From: Streptomyces sp. NBC_01439
GTDB taxonomy: Bacteria; Actinomycetota; Actinomycetes; Streptomycetales; Streptomycetaceae
Direction: 5' to 3'
DNA length: 64,000 nt
NCBI RefSeq assembly: GCF_036227605.1
Contig: NZ_CP109487.1
Location: 6,819,501-6,883,500, forward strand
Both the position numbers and the translations under genes were made by a program. Positions 10,309 to 18,335 of this stretch are shown one piece after another; positions within the stretch are counted from its first letter, which is position 1; each line of letters begins with the position of its first letter. The notes beneath the pieces were generated by a model that worked only from the letters and a program-made list of their open reading frames with translations, was not told where the DNA came from and searched no databases.

Positions 10309-11901
10309 GTGGATCAGCTTGCTCTGCTGTTCGTGCTCCTGCTCGGGGCCGTGGTCACGGTCCCGCTCGGGGACCGGCTGAAACTGCCCGCGCCCGTCCT
10401 GATGACCATCGGCGGGGTGATCCTCGCACTGGTGCCGGCCGTACCGAACGTCGAGATCCCGCCCGAGTTCATCCTGCCGCTGGTGTTGCCGCCGCTGCTC
10501 TACGCTTCCGTGCAGCGCACGTCCTGGCGACAGTTCGCCGCCAACGTGAGGCCCATCCTGCTGCTGGCCGTGGCCCTGGTGTTCGTCACCACCGGTGCCG
10601 TGGCCGCCGTCGCCAACGCCGTCGTGCCCGGGCTGCCGATCGCCGCCGCCCTGGCGCTCGGCGCGCTCGTCGCCCCGCCCGACCCGGTGGCCGCCACCGC
10701 CGTCGCCGGATCGCTCGGACTGCCCCGCCGCATGGTGTCGATCCTGGAGGGCGAGGGGCTCTTCAACGACGTGACCGCGATCGTGCTGTACCACGTGGCC
10801 GTCGCCGCCGTCGTGAGCGGCAGTTTCTCCTGGCCCGAGGCGCTCGGGGAGTTCGTGCTCTCCGCCGTGGTGGCCGTGGCCGTCGGGCTCGCGCTCGGCT
10901 GGATCGCCAACCGGCTCATGGGGCGGCTCGGCGACGCGACCCTGCAGATCGGGCTGACGCTGCTGGTGCCGTTCGTCGCGTACGTGGTGGCCGAGGAACT
11001 CGAGGGCTCGGGGGTGTTGGCCGTACTGACGACGGCCCTGTTCCTCGCCGAGTACGCGAGCGACGCCGACGACGTGCTGGGGCGCCTCGCCGGGCACACC
11101 TTCTGGGAGGTCGTCGACATGCTGGTCACCGGCGTGGCCTTCGGGCTGATCGGGCTGGAGCTGCACAACGTGTTCGGCACGGCCGAGGACCGGGTGTGGG
11201 AGATGGCCGGGTGGGCGGCGATCGTGGTCGCGGTGGTGGTCGGCGTGCGGCTGGTGTGGCTGCTGCCGGCCGGCTGGCTCGCCCAGCGGCTGCACCAGAG
11301 GCGCGACTACGACGAGGAGATCCCGCTGAGCTGGCGGGAGAGCGTGGTGATGTGGTGGGCCGGGATGCGCGGGGTCGCCTCGGTGGCGCTGGCGCTGGCC
11401 ATTCCGCTGCGGACGGACGCCGGTGAGCCCTTTCCCGGGCGGGACCAGATCATCTTCATCGCCTTCGCGGTGATCATGACGACCCTGGTGTGCCAGGGGC
11501 TGACCCTGCCGTGGCTGGTCCGCAGGCTCGGGGTGGAGGCCGACACGGACGCCGAGCGGGACGCGGAGCGCAAGCTGGCGATCCGCGCGGCCAAGGCCGC
11601 GAAGCGACGGCTGAAGGAGATCGAGGAGGTGGAGGAGCTTCCGGAGGACCTGGTCGAGCAGCTGTACCGGCGCGCCTACGACGTGGGGGCCCGGATCAGC
11701 CCCGACATGGTGGACGAGGAACGGCGCGAGGCGTACGCGAAGCGCGTGGAGCGGCTCCACGACGTCCAGCGGATCCAGCGGGAGATGATGTCGGCCGCCC
11801 GCCACGAGGTCCTGGCCGCCCGCAGCGAACCCGGGTCCGACCCGGAGATCGTGGACCGGGTGCTGCGCCACCTCGACGTCCGCAGCCTGCGGGCCCCTTG
11901 A
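10309..11901 (+). CDS. CPA1-type Na+/H+ antiporter
   Basis: The 530-aa protein has about 11-12 hydrophobic segments in residues 1-415 and a charged cytoplasmic tail (about 415-530, rich in Arg/Glu with ERDAERKLAIRAAKAAKRR). Family motifs include LPPLLYASVQRT, APPDPVAATAVAGSLGLPRRM, LEGEGLFNDVTAIVLY (the ND ion-binding pair) and WAGMRGVASVALALAIPL. It should exchange monovalent cations for protons across the plasma membrane and serve pH and salt homeostasis. GTG 10309 (VDQLALLFVLLL) starts the first membrane helix directly; the upstream open frame is repeat DNA. Confidence 0.92.
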   Translation: MDQLALLFVLLLGAVVTVPLGDRLKLPAPVLMTIGGVILALVPAVPNVEIPPEFILPLVLPPLLYASVQRTSWRQFAANVRPILLLAVALVFVTTGAVAAVANAVVPGLPIAAALALGALVAPPDPVAATAVAGSLGLPRRMVSILEGEGLFNDVTAIVLYHVAVAAVVSGSFSWPEALGEFVLSAVVAVAVGLALGWIANRLMGRLGDATLQIGLTLLVPFVAYVVAEELEGSGVLAVLTTALFLAEYASDADDVLGRLAGHTFWEVVDMLVTGVAFGLIGLELHNVFGTAEDRVWEMAGWAAIVVAVVVGVRLVWLLPAGWLAQRLHQRRDYDEEIPLSWRESVVMWWAGMRGVASVALALAIPLRTDAGEPFPGRDQIIFIAFAVIMTTLVCQGLTLPWLVRRLGVEADTDAERDAERKLAIRAAKAAKRRLKEIEEVEELPEDLVEQLYRRAYDVGARISPDMVDEERREAYAKRVERLHDVQRIQREMMSAARHEVLAARSEPGSDPEIVDRVLRHLDVRSLRAP

Positions 11902-12044
11902 GCGGGGAGCTGCCCGGGCGGTGAAGCCGCGCCCCGATCGCCGGCGGGGCCCCGAGACCGTCACCTGCGCGCCGGCGGCCCGCTGCCGCCGCACGCCGAG
12001 GACCTCGCCGAGGAGTGCGTTGCCGCGCTGCTCCCCACGGCTCC
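11902..12044. other. Short convergent intergenic region with possible gene remnant
   Basis: The 143-bp gap contains another CGCCGGCGGGGC repeat core (about 11939-11951). A stretch near 11955-12045 reads on the plus strand as HAEDLAEECVAALLP, protein-like but without start or neighbours. I consider it a possible relic, not a gene. Confidence 0.3.
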
Positions 12045-13088
12045 TCAGGGCGCCTCCGCGGCCGGGGTCGTGGCGATGCGGGGGAGGGCGTACGGGTGCT
12101 CGGCCACCAGCCAGGTGATCAGGCGTTCACGGACCGTGCAACGCAGCGTCCAGAGGTCGTCGGCGTCCTTCGCCGTGACCACGGCGCGGACCTGGACCGT
12201 GTGCGGTGTGGTGTCCGTCACGGCGAGGGAGCCGCCGCGGCCGTCCCACTCCGGGATTTCCGTCAGGACGTGCCGGAGCCGCTCCCGCATCAGATCGATC
12301 GGCGCGCCGTGGTCCAGGTGCCAGAAGACCGTGCCGGTCATCTGTGCGCCGCCGCGCGACCAGTTCTCGTAGGGCTTGCTCGTGAAATACGACACGGGCA
12401 TCGTGATGCGCCGCTCGTCCCAGGTGCGGACCGTCAGGAAGGTCAGGGTGATCTCCTCGACCCGGCCCCACTCCTCGTCGACCACCACCGTGTCGCCGAT
12501 GCGGACGGTGTCGCCGAAGGCGATCTGGAGGCCGGCGAAGAGGTTGCTGAGCGAGGCTTGGGCGGCGATGCCCGCCACGATGCCGAGGACGCCCGCGGAA
12601 GCCAGCAGCGAGGCGCCGAACGCACGCATCGGGGGGAAGGTCAGCAGCATCGCCGCCGCGGCGACCACGACCAGCACCGCGGTGACCACCCGCTGGATCA
12701 GCGTGACCTGGGTGCGCACCCGGCGCACCCGGGCCTCGTCCTCGGTCACCGCCGCGTAGCGCGCGTACGTCGAGTCGACCACGGCCGTCGCGATGCGCAC
12801 CGCGAGCCAGGCCGCGGAGGCGATCAGGACCAGGGTGAGGAACCGGCCGACGCCGAAGGCGTGGTCGGGCAGGATTCCGGCCCACCGGTGGGAGGCCCTG
12901 AGCAGCGAGGTGCACAGGACGACCTGGAAGGGCAGCCGGCAGCGGCGCAGCAGGCCCCACAGCGGGGTCTCGGTGTGCCGGGCGTCGGCCCGGCGCAGCA
13001 GCAGGTCCAGCAGCCAGCCCGCGATCAGGGTGGCGACCAGTGCGCCGCCGAGGACCGTGACGGGGCGCAGGACGTTCTCCATCTCCAT
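12045..13088 (-). CDS. MscS-family mechanosensitive channel
   Basis: The 347-aa protein has four hydrophobic segments in residues 1-175 and the pore-lining helix signature LLASAGVLGIVAGIAAQASLSNLFAGLQIAF (about residues 160-190), followed by the MscS beta domain (GDTVRIGDTVVVDEEWGRVEEITLTF) and a cytoplasmic mixed domain. The family opens under membrane tension to release osmolytes. Start MEMENVLRP at 13088 is the only good ATG before the first helix. Unlike E. coli MscS it has an extra N-terminal membrane pair. It is divergent from the small hydrolase gene at 13154. Confidence 0.93.
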   Translation of the reverse strand: MEMENVLRPVTVLGGALVATLIAGWLLDLLLRRADARHTETPLWGLLRRCRLPFQVVLCTSLLRASHRWAGILPDHAFGVGRFLTLVLIASAAWLAVRIATAVVDSTYARYAAVTEDEARVRRVRTQVTLIQRVVTAVLVVVAAAAMLLTFPPMRAFGASLLASAGVLGIVAGIAAQASLSNLFAGLQIAFGDTVRIGDTVVVDEEWGRVEEITLTFLTVRTWDERRITMPVSYFTSKPYENWSRGGAQMTGTVFWHLDHGAPIDLMRERLRHVLTEIPEWDGRGGSLAVTDTTPHTVQVRAVVTAKDADDLWTLRCTVRERLITWLVAEHPYALPRIATTPAAEAP

Positions 13089-13141
13089 GGGGACGAACGT
13101 AGCGGGAAGCGGTCCGCGGGCCCCGTGTCCTCGGCGGCTGG

Positions 13142-13147
13142 CACGAT
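13142..13147 (+). promoter_or_regulatory. -10 for leaderless hydrolase gene
   Basis: CACGAT ends 6 nt before ATG 13154. The GGAGG between them is too close to the ATG to act as a ribosome binding site. Confidence 0.4.
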
Positions 13148-13153
13148 GGAGGC

Positions 13154-13723
13154 ATGAACATCATGCTTTTCCATTCGACGTACGGGCTGCGGCCCGCGGT
13201 GCACGCGGCGGCCGACCGGCTGCGCGCGGCCGGGCACCAGGTCCAGGTGCCGGATCTCTTCGAGGGACGCACCTTCGGGACCGTCGAGGAGGGCATGGCC
13301 CACCAGGACGAGATCGGCCGTGACGAACTGCTGAAGCGCGCGGTGTCGGCCTCCGCCCCCTACTCGGACCAGGGGCTGGTCTACGCGGGCTTCTCCTTCG
13401 GCGGTTCGCTCGCCCAGCACCTGGCGATGGCCGACGAGAAGGCGCGCGGGCTGCTCCTCCTGCACGGGACGGCGGACCTGGAGGACGACGCCTCGGTGGA
13501 CGAGCTGCCCGTGCAGCTGCACATCGCGGACCCCGATCCCTTCGAGCCGCACGACTGGCTGACGGCCTGGTACCTGCGGATGCAGCGGGCGGGCGCCGAC
13601 GTGGAGGTCCACAGCTACCCGGGTGCCGGCCACCTGTTCACCGACCCGGAGCTGGACGACTACGACGCCGAGGCCGCCGAGCAGCTCTGGAAGGTCGCCC
13701 TCGGCTTCCTCGACAGCCTGTAG
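13154..13723 (+). CDS. Dienelactone hydrolase-family alpha/beta hydrolase
   Basis: The 189-aa single-domain hydrolase has the core strands NIMLFHSTYGLRPAV and VPDLFEGRTFGT, a nucleophile elbow GFSFGG (about residues 88-93) and a histidine in GAGHLFTDPELDDYD near residue 157. In classical dienelactone hydrolase the nucleophile is a cysteine; here it is serine, so the substrate is probably an ester or small amide and cannot be predicted. A strong terminator (13737-13770) follows and also serves the convergent protease gene. Confidence 0.87.
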   Translation: MNIMLFHSTYGLRPAVHAAADRLRAAGHQVQVPDLFEGRTFGTVEEGMAHQDEIGRDELLKRAVSASAPYSDQGLVYAGFSFGGSLAQHLAMADEKARGLLLLHGTADLEDDASVDELPVQLHIADPDPFEPHDWLTAWYLRMQRAGADVEVHSYPGAGHLFTDPELDDYDAEAAEQLWKVALGFLDSL

Positions 13724-13736
13724 GCGTGCAGACGGA

Positions 13737-13770
13737 AGGGCCCGGCCCGGCGGATGCCGGACCGGGCCCT
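13737..13770. terminator. Bidirectional hairpin terminator
   Basis: AGGGCCCGGCCCGG (13737-13750) pairs with CCGGACCGGGCCCT (13757-13770) around a 6-nt loop, between the convergent hydrolase and M43 protease genes. Confidence 0.85.
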
Positions 13771-13783
13771 CGTCGTCGGTGGG

Positions 13784-14782
13784 TCAGCCCGCGCGGTACG
13801 CGGTCCAGCTGCTCGACATGCGAGCGACCTGGCCCGCGGTGAACTGGTACATGCAGGAGTCGTACGTGTAGTCCATGAAGTTGCGGATCGGGTCCGCGCC
13901 CGGCTTGCTCGCGCAGCTGTCGCGCCCGGTCGGGCACTCGTACGCGGCGCTCTTCTCGGCCGGGGTGTCGGAGACGTAGTCGCCGTTGCCGCTGCAGCCG
14001 CCCTGGAAGGTGTGGTAGAGCCCCAGCCAGTGGCCGACCTCGTGGGTGGCGGTGTCACCCTCGTTGTAGTTGGCGGAGGAGCCGCCCGGCAGCGAGCTGT
14101 CGAGCACGACCACGCCGTCCATCTTGGGGCTGGAGGCGTAGGACGTCGGGAAGGTCGCCCAGCCGAGCAGGCCGCCGGAGAGCTTGGCGGTGTAGAAGTT
14201 GAGCGCGCCCGGTCCGCCCTTGCGCAGGGTGTTCTTCATGTCCTTCTCGGCCTGGGAGCCGGAAGCCAGGTTGTACCAGGTGGCGTTGTCCGTGTAGTCG
14301 GTGGCCGCCAGGGTGAACTGGAAGTTCGTGTTGACGTTGCCGGCGCCCTGGCCGCCGTAGGCCGCGTTGAGGACCGCGAGCTGCTTGCTGACGTCCGTGG
14401 CCGTGAGCTTCCCGGTGGTGCCGGAGTGCACGACGTGGAAGTACACCGGGATGTTCACGACGGCCTCGGCGGCCGCCAGGCTGCGCTGCGGCTGGTTCTT
14501 GAGGGCCTTGTCCAGCTTCGACTTGAGGTCGGCGTCCATGGACTGCGCCTGCGCGTCGCTGATCGCGTTGGGCTCGTCCGCGTGTTCGTCGTGGGCGCGG
14601 GCGACGCGGGCGTTCGCGGCGCCGGAGGCGGCGGGCTGGTCGGCGCAGACCTCGGTGGGGGAGGCGGAGGCCGCGAGCGTGGTGGGGGACGCCAGCGGGG
14701 TGAAGGCCAGGGTTCCGGCCAGAACCGCCGTGCCCATCAGGCTGCGGCGGAGAAGGGGGGATATGCGGGCAACTGCGCGCAC
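13784..14782 (-). CDS. Secreted M43-family zinc metalloprotease (pappalysin-like)
   Basis: The 332-aa precursor has a Sec-type signal peptide (Arg-rich start, hydrophobic core about 15-30, Ala-rich cleavage near 38-41). The zinc site is His247-Glu248-x2-His251-x5-His257 ([11 protein letters not shown]), the metzincin motif, with the Met-turn at Met303 ([10 protein letters not shown]). Cysteines C263, C283, C290 and C310 probably form disulfides as in M43 peptidases. Residues 45-105 look like a short propeptide. The enzyme is expected to be extracellular. GTG 14782 is preceded by GAGGAG. Upstream lie a palindrome and a promoter-like sequence reported separately. Confidence 0.93.
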   Translation of the reverse strand: MRAVARISPLLRRSLMGTAVLAGTLAFTPLASPTTLAASASPTEVCADQPAASGAANARVARAHDEHADEPNAISDAQAQSMDADLKSKLDKALKNQPQRSLAAAEAVVNIPVYFHVVHSGTTGKLTATDVSKQLAVLNAAYGGQGAGNVNTNFQFTLAATDYTDNATWYNLASGSQAEKDMKNTLRKGGPGALNFYTAKLSGGLLGWATFPTSYASSPKMDGVVVLDSSLPGGSSANYNEGDTATHEVGHWLGLYHTFQGGCSGNGDYVSDTPAEKSAAYECPTGRDSCASKPGADPIRNFMDYTYDSCMYQFTAGQVARMSSSWTAYRAG

Positions 14783-14826
14783 GTGTGCTCCTCGCGTGGG
14801 GGTGCGGGGTGGTGGGGGGTGGTGGC

Positions 14827-14843
14827 CTGAAGATCTTCTTCAG
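14827..14843. promoter_or_regulatory. Operator-like palindrome upstream of M43 protease
   Basis: CTGAAGA-TCT-TCTTCAG has perfect 7-bp arms. It lies between the predicted -10 and the start codon, an ideal place for a repressor. Confidence 0.45.
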
Positions 14844-14852
14844 CTGGCGCGA

Positions 14853-14883
14853 AGCTTATGTGTGCATGACATATTCAGGTCAA
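14853..14883 (-). promoter_or_regulatory. Candidate M43 protease promoter
   Basis: Minus-strand TTGACC (rc 14878-14883) is followed after 19 nt by TAAGCT (rc 14853-14858). The region is strikingly AT-rich for this genome. The spacing is one or two bases longer than optimal. Confidence 0.45.
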
Positions 14884-14919
14884 GTGCCTTGCGTAAAAGA
14901 TTTGTTGCTTCTGATGCGC

Positions 14920-14951
14920 ATGGGGCGCCTGGTATGTACCAGACGCCCCAT
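14920..14951 (-). terminator. PhoD gene terminator
   Basis: ATGGGGCGCCTGGTA and TACCAGACGCCCCAT form a nearly perfect stem (one mismatch) 24 bases after the phoD stop codon. Confidence 0.8.
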
Positions 14952-14974
14952 GTGGCAGGAGAATTGACGGTCGA

Positions 14975-16636
14975 TCAGCGGACGGGCTGGTGCACCCGCT
15001 CCACCGTCTGGGTCCCGTTCAGCGTCCGGTACGACCGGCTCCACGCGGACGTGGCACCCGGCTGCCGCTTGTCGGACACCACGTAGTAGTCCATCTGCGA
15101 GCGCTCCGCCGTCACGTCCAGCACGCCGTAGCCGTGTGCGTCCATGTCGAGCCACTTCACGTGCCAGTTGGCGGCCTTGATGGCCGATTCGGCGACCAGC
15201 GAGAGGGTGTCCGGCAGGACGTGCAGGATGTCGTCGAGGTTGTCGGAGGTCACCGAAGTGACCACGAACTCGGTCGCCGCCGTGCCCGAGCCCGGGTACG
15301 TGGCCATGTTCATCGGGACCTCGTTCGCCCAGGCCATGTGGATGTCACCGGTCAGGAACACGGTGTTCTTGATGCCCCGGTCCTTCAGGTGTCCCAGCAG
15401 CTCCTTGCGGTCGTCCGTGTAGCCGTCCCACTGGTCCGCGCTGATCGCGATGCCGCCCTCGGGCAGGCCGAGCAACTTGGTGAGCGGCTTCAGCAGGTGC
15501 GCGGGGAGCGATCCGAAGGCCACCGGCGAGATCATCACGGAGGTGCCGACCAGCTTCCAGGTCGCCTCCGAGCCCGCGAGGCCCGACTTGAGCCAGTCCA
15601 GCTGGGCCCGCCCGGTGATGGTGCGCTCCGGGTCGTCCACCGAGCCGCTGCCGACCTTGGTCTGCTGCGAGCGGAAGGAGCGCAGGTCCAACAGGTGCAG
15701 GTCGGCGAGGGTGCCGAAGCGCAGCCGGCGGTAGACGGTGCCCGCGATGGAGGCGCGGACGGGCATCCACTCGAAGTACGCCTGCTTGGCGGCGGCGGCG
15801 CGGGCCGCCCACTCGCCCTCGGCCCCCGGGGTGTGGTTCTCGGCGCCGCCGGCCCAGGCGTCGTTGGCGAACTCGTGGTCGTCCCAGATGGCGATGATCG
15901 GGTGCGCGTGGTGCAGGGCCTGGAGGTCGGCGTCCGTCTTGTACTTGCCGTGGCGCGTGCGGTAGTCGGCGAGCGAGACGATCTCGTGCTTCGGCTCGTG
16001 CGGGCGTACGACGTACTTCGCCTCCGGATATCCCCCGGACTGGTACTCGTAGATGTAGTCGCCCAGGTGCAGGATCGCGTGCAGGTCCGTGCGGGCCGCC
16101 AGGTGGCGGTAGGCGGAGAAGTAGCCGGACTCCCAGTTGGCGCAGGAGACCACGCCGAAGCGGACCCCCTCGGTCGTCGTCTCGTGGGCCGGGGTGGTCA
16201 GGGTGCGCCCGACGGGGGAGGAGGTGCTGCCGGCGGTGAACCGGTACCAGTACGGCGTCTGCGGCTGCAGCCCGCGCACGTCCACCTTGACCGTGTGGTC
16301 GGTGGCGGCGCTCGCGGTGACGGTGCCGGAGCCGACGATGCGGGTGAAGCCCTTGTCGGCCGCCACTTCCCAGTTCACCTGGGTGGCCGGGCCGAGCCCG
16401 GAGCCGGGAACGGCTTCGGGCGTCGGGGTGACGCGGGTCCAGAGCAGGACCCCGTCGGGCAGCGGGTCGCCCGAGGCGACGCCGTGGAGGAAGGCGGGAG
16501 CGGTGCCCGCCGCGTGGGCGGCCGATGCGCCCAGCGAGGTGAGGGGGGCCAGTGCGGCCGTGGCCGCGGCGGCCAGAACGACCGTGCGACGGCGGGGAGT
16601 TGCCGCGGACTGGGAGGAGGTGAGATGACTGGTCAC
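14975..16636 (-). CDS. phoD: PhoD-type alkaline phosphatase / phosphodiesterase
   Basis: The 553-aa precursor carries a Tat signal peptide (twin arginines in [13 protein letters not shown], Ala-rich c-region ending SAAHA near residue 42). A fibronectin-like N-terminal domain (about 45-155) precedes the metallophosphatase domain. Metal-binding motifs are [35 protein letters not shown] and LTGDIHMAW. PhoD enzymes use Fe3+ and Ca2+, fold in the cytoplasm, and hydrolyse phosphomono- or diesters outside the cell. GTG 16636 is preceded by TAATATGATC, so a -10 very close to the start is possible. Streptomyces phoD genes are usually PhoP-controlled, but a PHO box here is not clear. Confidence 0.94.
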   Translation of the reverse strand: MTSHLTSSQSAATPRRRTVVLAAAATAALAPLTSLGASAAHAAGTAPAFLHGVASGDPLPDGVLLWTRVTPTPEAVPGSGLGPATQVNWEVAADKGFTRIVGSGTVTASAATDHTVKVDVRGLQPQTPYWYRFTAGSTSSPVGRTLTTPAHETTTEGVRFGVVSCANWESGYFSAYRHLAARTDLHAILHLGDYIYEYQSGGYPEAKYVVRPHEPKHEIVSLADYRTRHGKYKTDADLQALHHAHPIIAIWDDHEFANDAWAGGAENHTPGAEGEWAARAAAAKQAYFEWMPVRASIAGTVYRRLRFGTLADLHLLDLRSFRSQQTKVGSGSVDDPERTITGRAQLDWLKSGLAGSEATWKLVGTSVMISPVAFGSLPAHLLKPLTKLLGLPEGGIAISADQWDGYTDDRKELLGHLKDRGIKNTVFLTGDIHMAWANEVPMNMATYPGSGTAATEFVVTSVTSDNLDDILHVLPDTLSLVAESAIKAANWHVKWLDMDAHGYGVLDVTAERSQMDYYVVSDKRQPGATSAWSRSYRTLNGTQTVERVHQPVR

Positions 16637-16688
16637 GGATGATCATATTACCGACGGGTACACCTCTTCGAACAGATGCGTGCATGCA

Positions 16689-16723
16689 AAGGGCGGGCGA
16701 ACTCTGGGAGTTCGCCCGCCCTT
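16689..16723 (-). terminator. Terminator of the DsbA-like gene
   Basis: A perfect 16-bp stem, AAGGGCGGGCGAACTC with GAGTTCGCCCGCCCTT, and a 3-nt loop, between phoD and the thioredoxin-fold gene. Confidence 0.85.
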
Positions 16724-16766
16724 CGAGGAGGCCCGTCCGGACGGTGATTTCCGGATCGCCCCGGGA

Positions 16767-17564
16767 TCAGCCCTGCAGGGCCTTGTCGATCGCCGCCGTG
16801 AACAGCTCCGCCGTCTGCGGAGTGTCGATCTTCTTGCCGTCCATCTTCAGGGTCGGCGTGCCCTTCACCCCGGACTTGTCGAAGGACTTCGACATCTCCA
16901 GCGCCCACCGGTCGTACGTACCGTCCTCGACGGCTTTCTTGAACTCGGCGTTGCCCTTGAGCGCCGGGACCGTGTCCGCGACCTTCAGCAGGTAGTCGTC
17001 CTTGGCGAAGCTGTCGACGCTCTCCTCGGGGTGCAGGTCCTTGGAGTACAGCGCGCCCTTGTACTGCAGGAAGGCCTCCGGGCTGACGTTCAGCGCCGCG
17101 CCCAGGGCGCTCAGCGCGTTCTTCGAGCCCTCGCCCTTGACGGCGTTGTCGATGAAGGTGGCGCCGATGTACTGGAGCTTGTACTTGCCCGCGTCCACGT
17201 CCTTCTTGATCTGCTCGCCGGCCGCCTGCTCGAAGGCGGCGCAGGCCGGGCAGCGCGAGTCCTCGTACAGCTCCAGGGTCTTCTTGGCGTCGGGCTTGCC
17301 GATGACGACCGTGGTGCCGTCCTCGCCCTCGGTGTTCTTCGGCTTGACCAGCTCGGCCGTGGCGGCCTTCTCCCAGTGGGTGGGCTGGTTGGACTGGACG
17401 ACCGCGTAGCCGATGGCGCCGACCAGGCCGAGGGCCGCGACCACCGCGCCCGCCACGACGACCTGGCGGCGCACCTTGTCCTTCTTGGCCTGGGCCTCGC
17501 GCTCGGCGCGCAGGCGCTCGCGGGCCGCTGCCTTGTTCGCCTGGCTGTTGCGTGAACTCATCAT
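16767..17564 (-). CDS. Membrane-anchored DsbA-like thiol-disulfide oxidoreductase
   Basis: The 265-aa protein has a basic cytoplasmic N-terminus (1-33), one membrane helix (about 34-56, QVVVAGAVVAALGLVGAIGYAVV) and an extracytoplasmic thioredoxin fold of the DsbA/Thioredoxin_4 type. The active site is CPAC (Cys105, Cys108) and the cis-proline loop is VKGTPTLK. It should form or shuffle disulfides in exported proteins, for instance the cysteine-rich M43 protease nearby (inference). Start ATG 17564 or the next ATG 17561; GGAG lies upstream. The upstream membrane gene ends 45 bp before, so the two are probably cotranscribed. A paralogue is at 44992. Confidence 0.9.
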   Translation of the reverse strand: MMSSRNSQANKAAARERLRAEREAQAKKDKVRRQVVVAGAVVAALGLVGAIGYAVVQSNQPTHWEKAATAELVKPKNTEGEDGTTVVIGKPDAKKTLELYEDSRCPACAAFEQAAGEQIKKDVDAGKYKLQYIGATFIDNAVKGEGSKNALSALGAALNVSPEAFLQYKGALYSKDLHPEESVDSFAKDDYLLKVADTVPALKGNAEFKKAVEDGTYDRWALEMSKSFDKSGVKGTPTLKMDGKKIDTPQTAELFTAAIDKALQG

Positions 17565-17609
17565 GATCTCCGTGGGGTGTGACGTGTGGAAGGGACTGCC
17601 GTACGTGCG

Positions 17610-18296
17610 TCAGGCGCGGGCGAGCGCGCCGAGCACGGGGGGTCCCCGCCGTCCCACGGAGTGTGCCGGGAAGCGGGTGCGGGCCCCGGCGGCCGGGCGG
17701 ACCGACCGCAGCAGCGCCCGCGCCGGCCGGCGGACCACCGCGACCGAGGTCGCCGCCAGCAGCAGCGGCCGGAACGCGAAGGCGGCCACCGCCCGCAACA
17801 GCCGGCCCAGTGCCCGCTCGCCGTGCCGCAGCCAGGCCGCGGCCAGCAGCCCGACCGAGACGTGGGCGCCGAGCAGCAGCCAGGGCGTGTACGGCCCCGG
17901 CGAGGACAGCAGCGCGGCCGCGTCGGCCGGCCCGGTCACCTCGGTCAGCGGCCCGCCCACCGGCGTGCCGCCGCACAGGGCGTCCAGACCCATGGCGCGC
18001 AGCGGGCCCGCGACGGGTCCGCCGGCCGGGCCGTAACAGAGGTGCTGTCCGGTGGTGAAGACGGTGTCGGCGGCCAGCTCCAGCGGTACGAGCAGCCCGG
18101 CGATGGGGCCGAAGCCCCGTTCACGGCCCGCCAGCGCGTAGGCGATCGCGAACACACCCGCGAAGGCCCCGGCCACCAGCGTGCGCGGCAGCGGGACCTG
18201 GGACATCAGGACGTGCGAGCCCGAGGAGAGCAGTACGACGAGCGCGCTGAACAGCGCGGCCCGCAGCCCCCTGAGTCCCGTCCCGGAAATGTCCAT
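17610..18296 (-). CDS. Uncharacterised multi-pass membrane protein
   Basis: I do not recognise a named family. The 228-aa protein has about five hydrophobic segments (near 12-30, 38-56, 63-80, 135-155 and 165-185) and an Arg-rich cytoplasmic tail ending GPPVLGALARA. Between segments three and four is an extracellular loop rich in Gly/Pro with two cysteines (HLCYGPAGG, DALCGGTPVGG), which could be oxidised. It lies directly upstream of the DsbA-like gene on the same strand, suggesting a redox-linked or envelope role. Base composition is like its neighbours. Confidence 0.7.
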   Translation of the reverse strand: MDISGTGLRGLRAALFSALVVLLSSGSHVLMSQVPLPRTLVAGAFAGVFAIAYALAGRERGFGPIAGLLVPLELAADTVFTTGQHLCYGPAGGPVAGPLRAMGLDALCGGTPVGGPLTEVTGPADAAALLSSPGPYTPWLLLGAHVSVGLLAAAWLRHGERALGRLLRAVAAFAFRPLLLAATSVAVVRRPARALLRSVRPAAGARTRFPAHSVGRRGPPVLGALARA

Positions 18297-18335
18297 CCTC
18301 GCGAGTGTGCCATGCGTTCCTGTGGAACGAGCGGC

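Noticed and set aside
10192..11994. 600-codon minus-strand frame opposite the antiporter
   Set aside because: His/Gln/Arg-rich antisense shadow of a hydrophobic membrane protein.
16637..16690. PHO box before phoD
   Set aside because: GTTCGAAGAGG and TGTACCCGTCG are 11 bases each and only loosely like the GTTCACC direct repeats; I could not defend it as a PhoP site.
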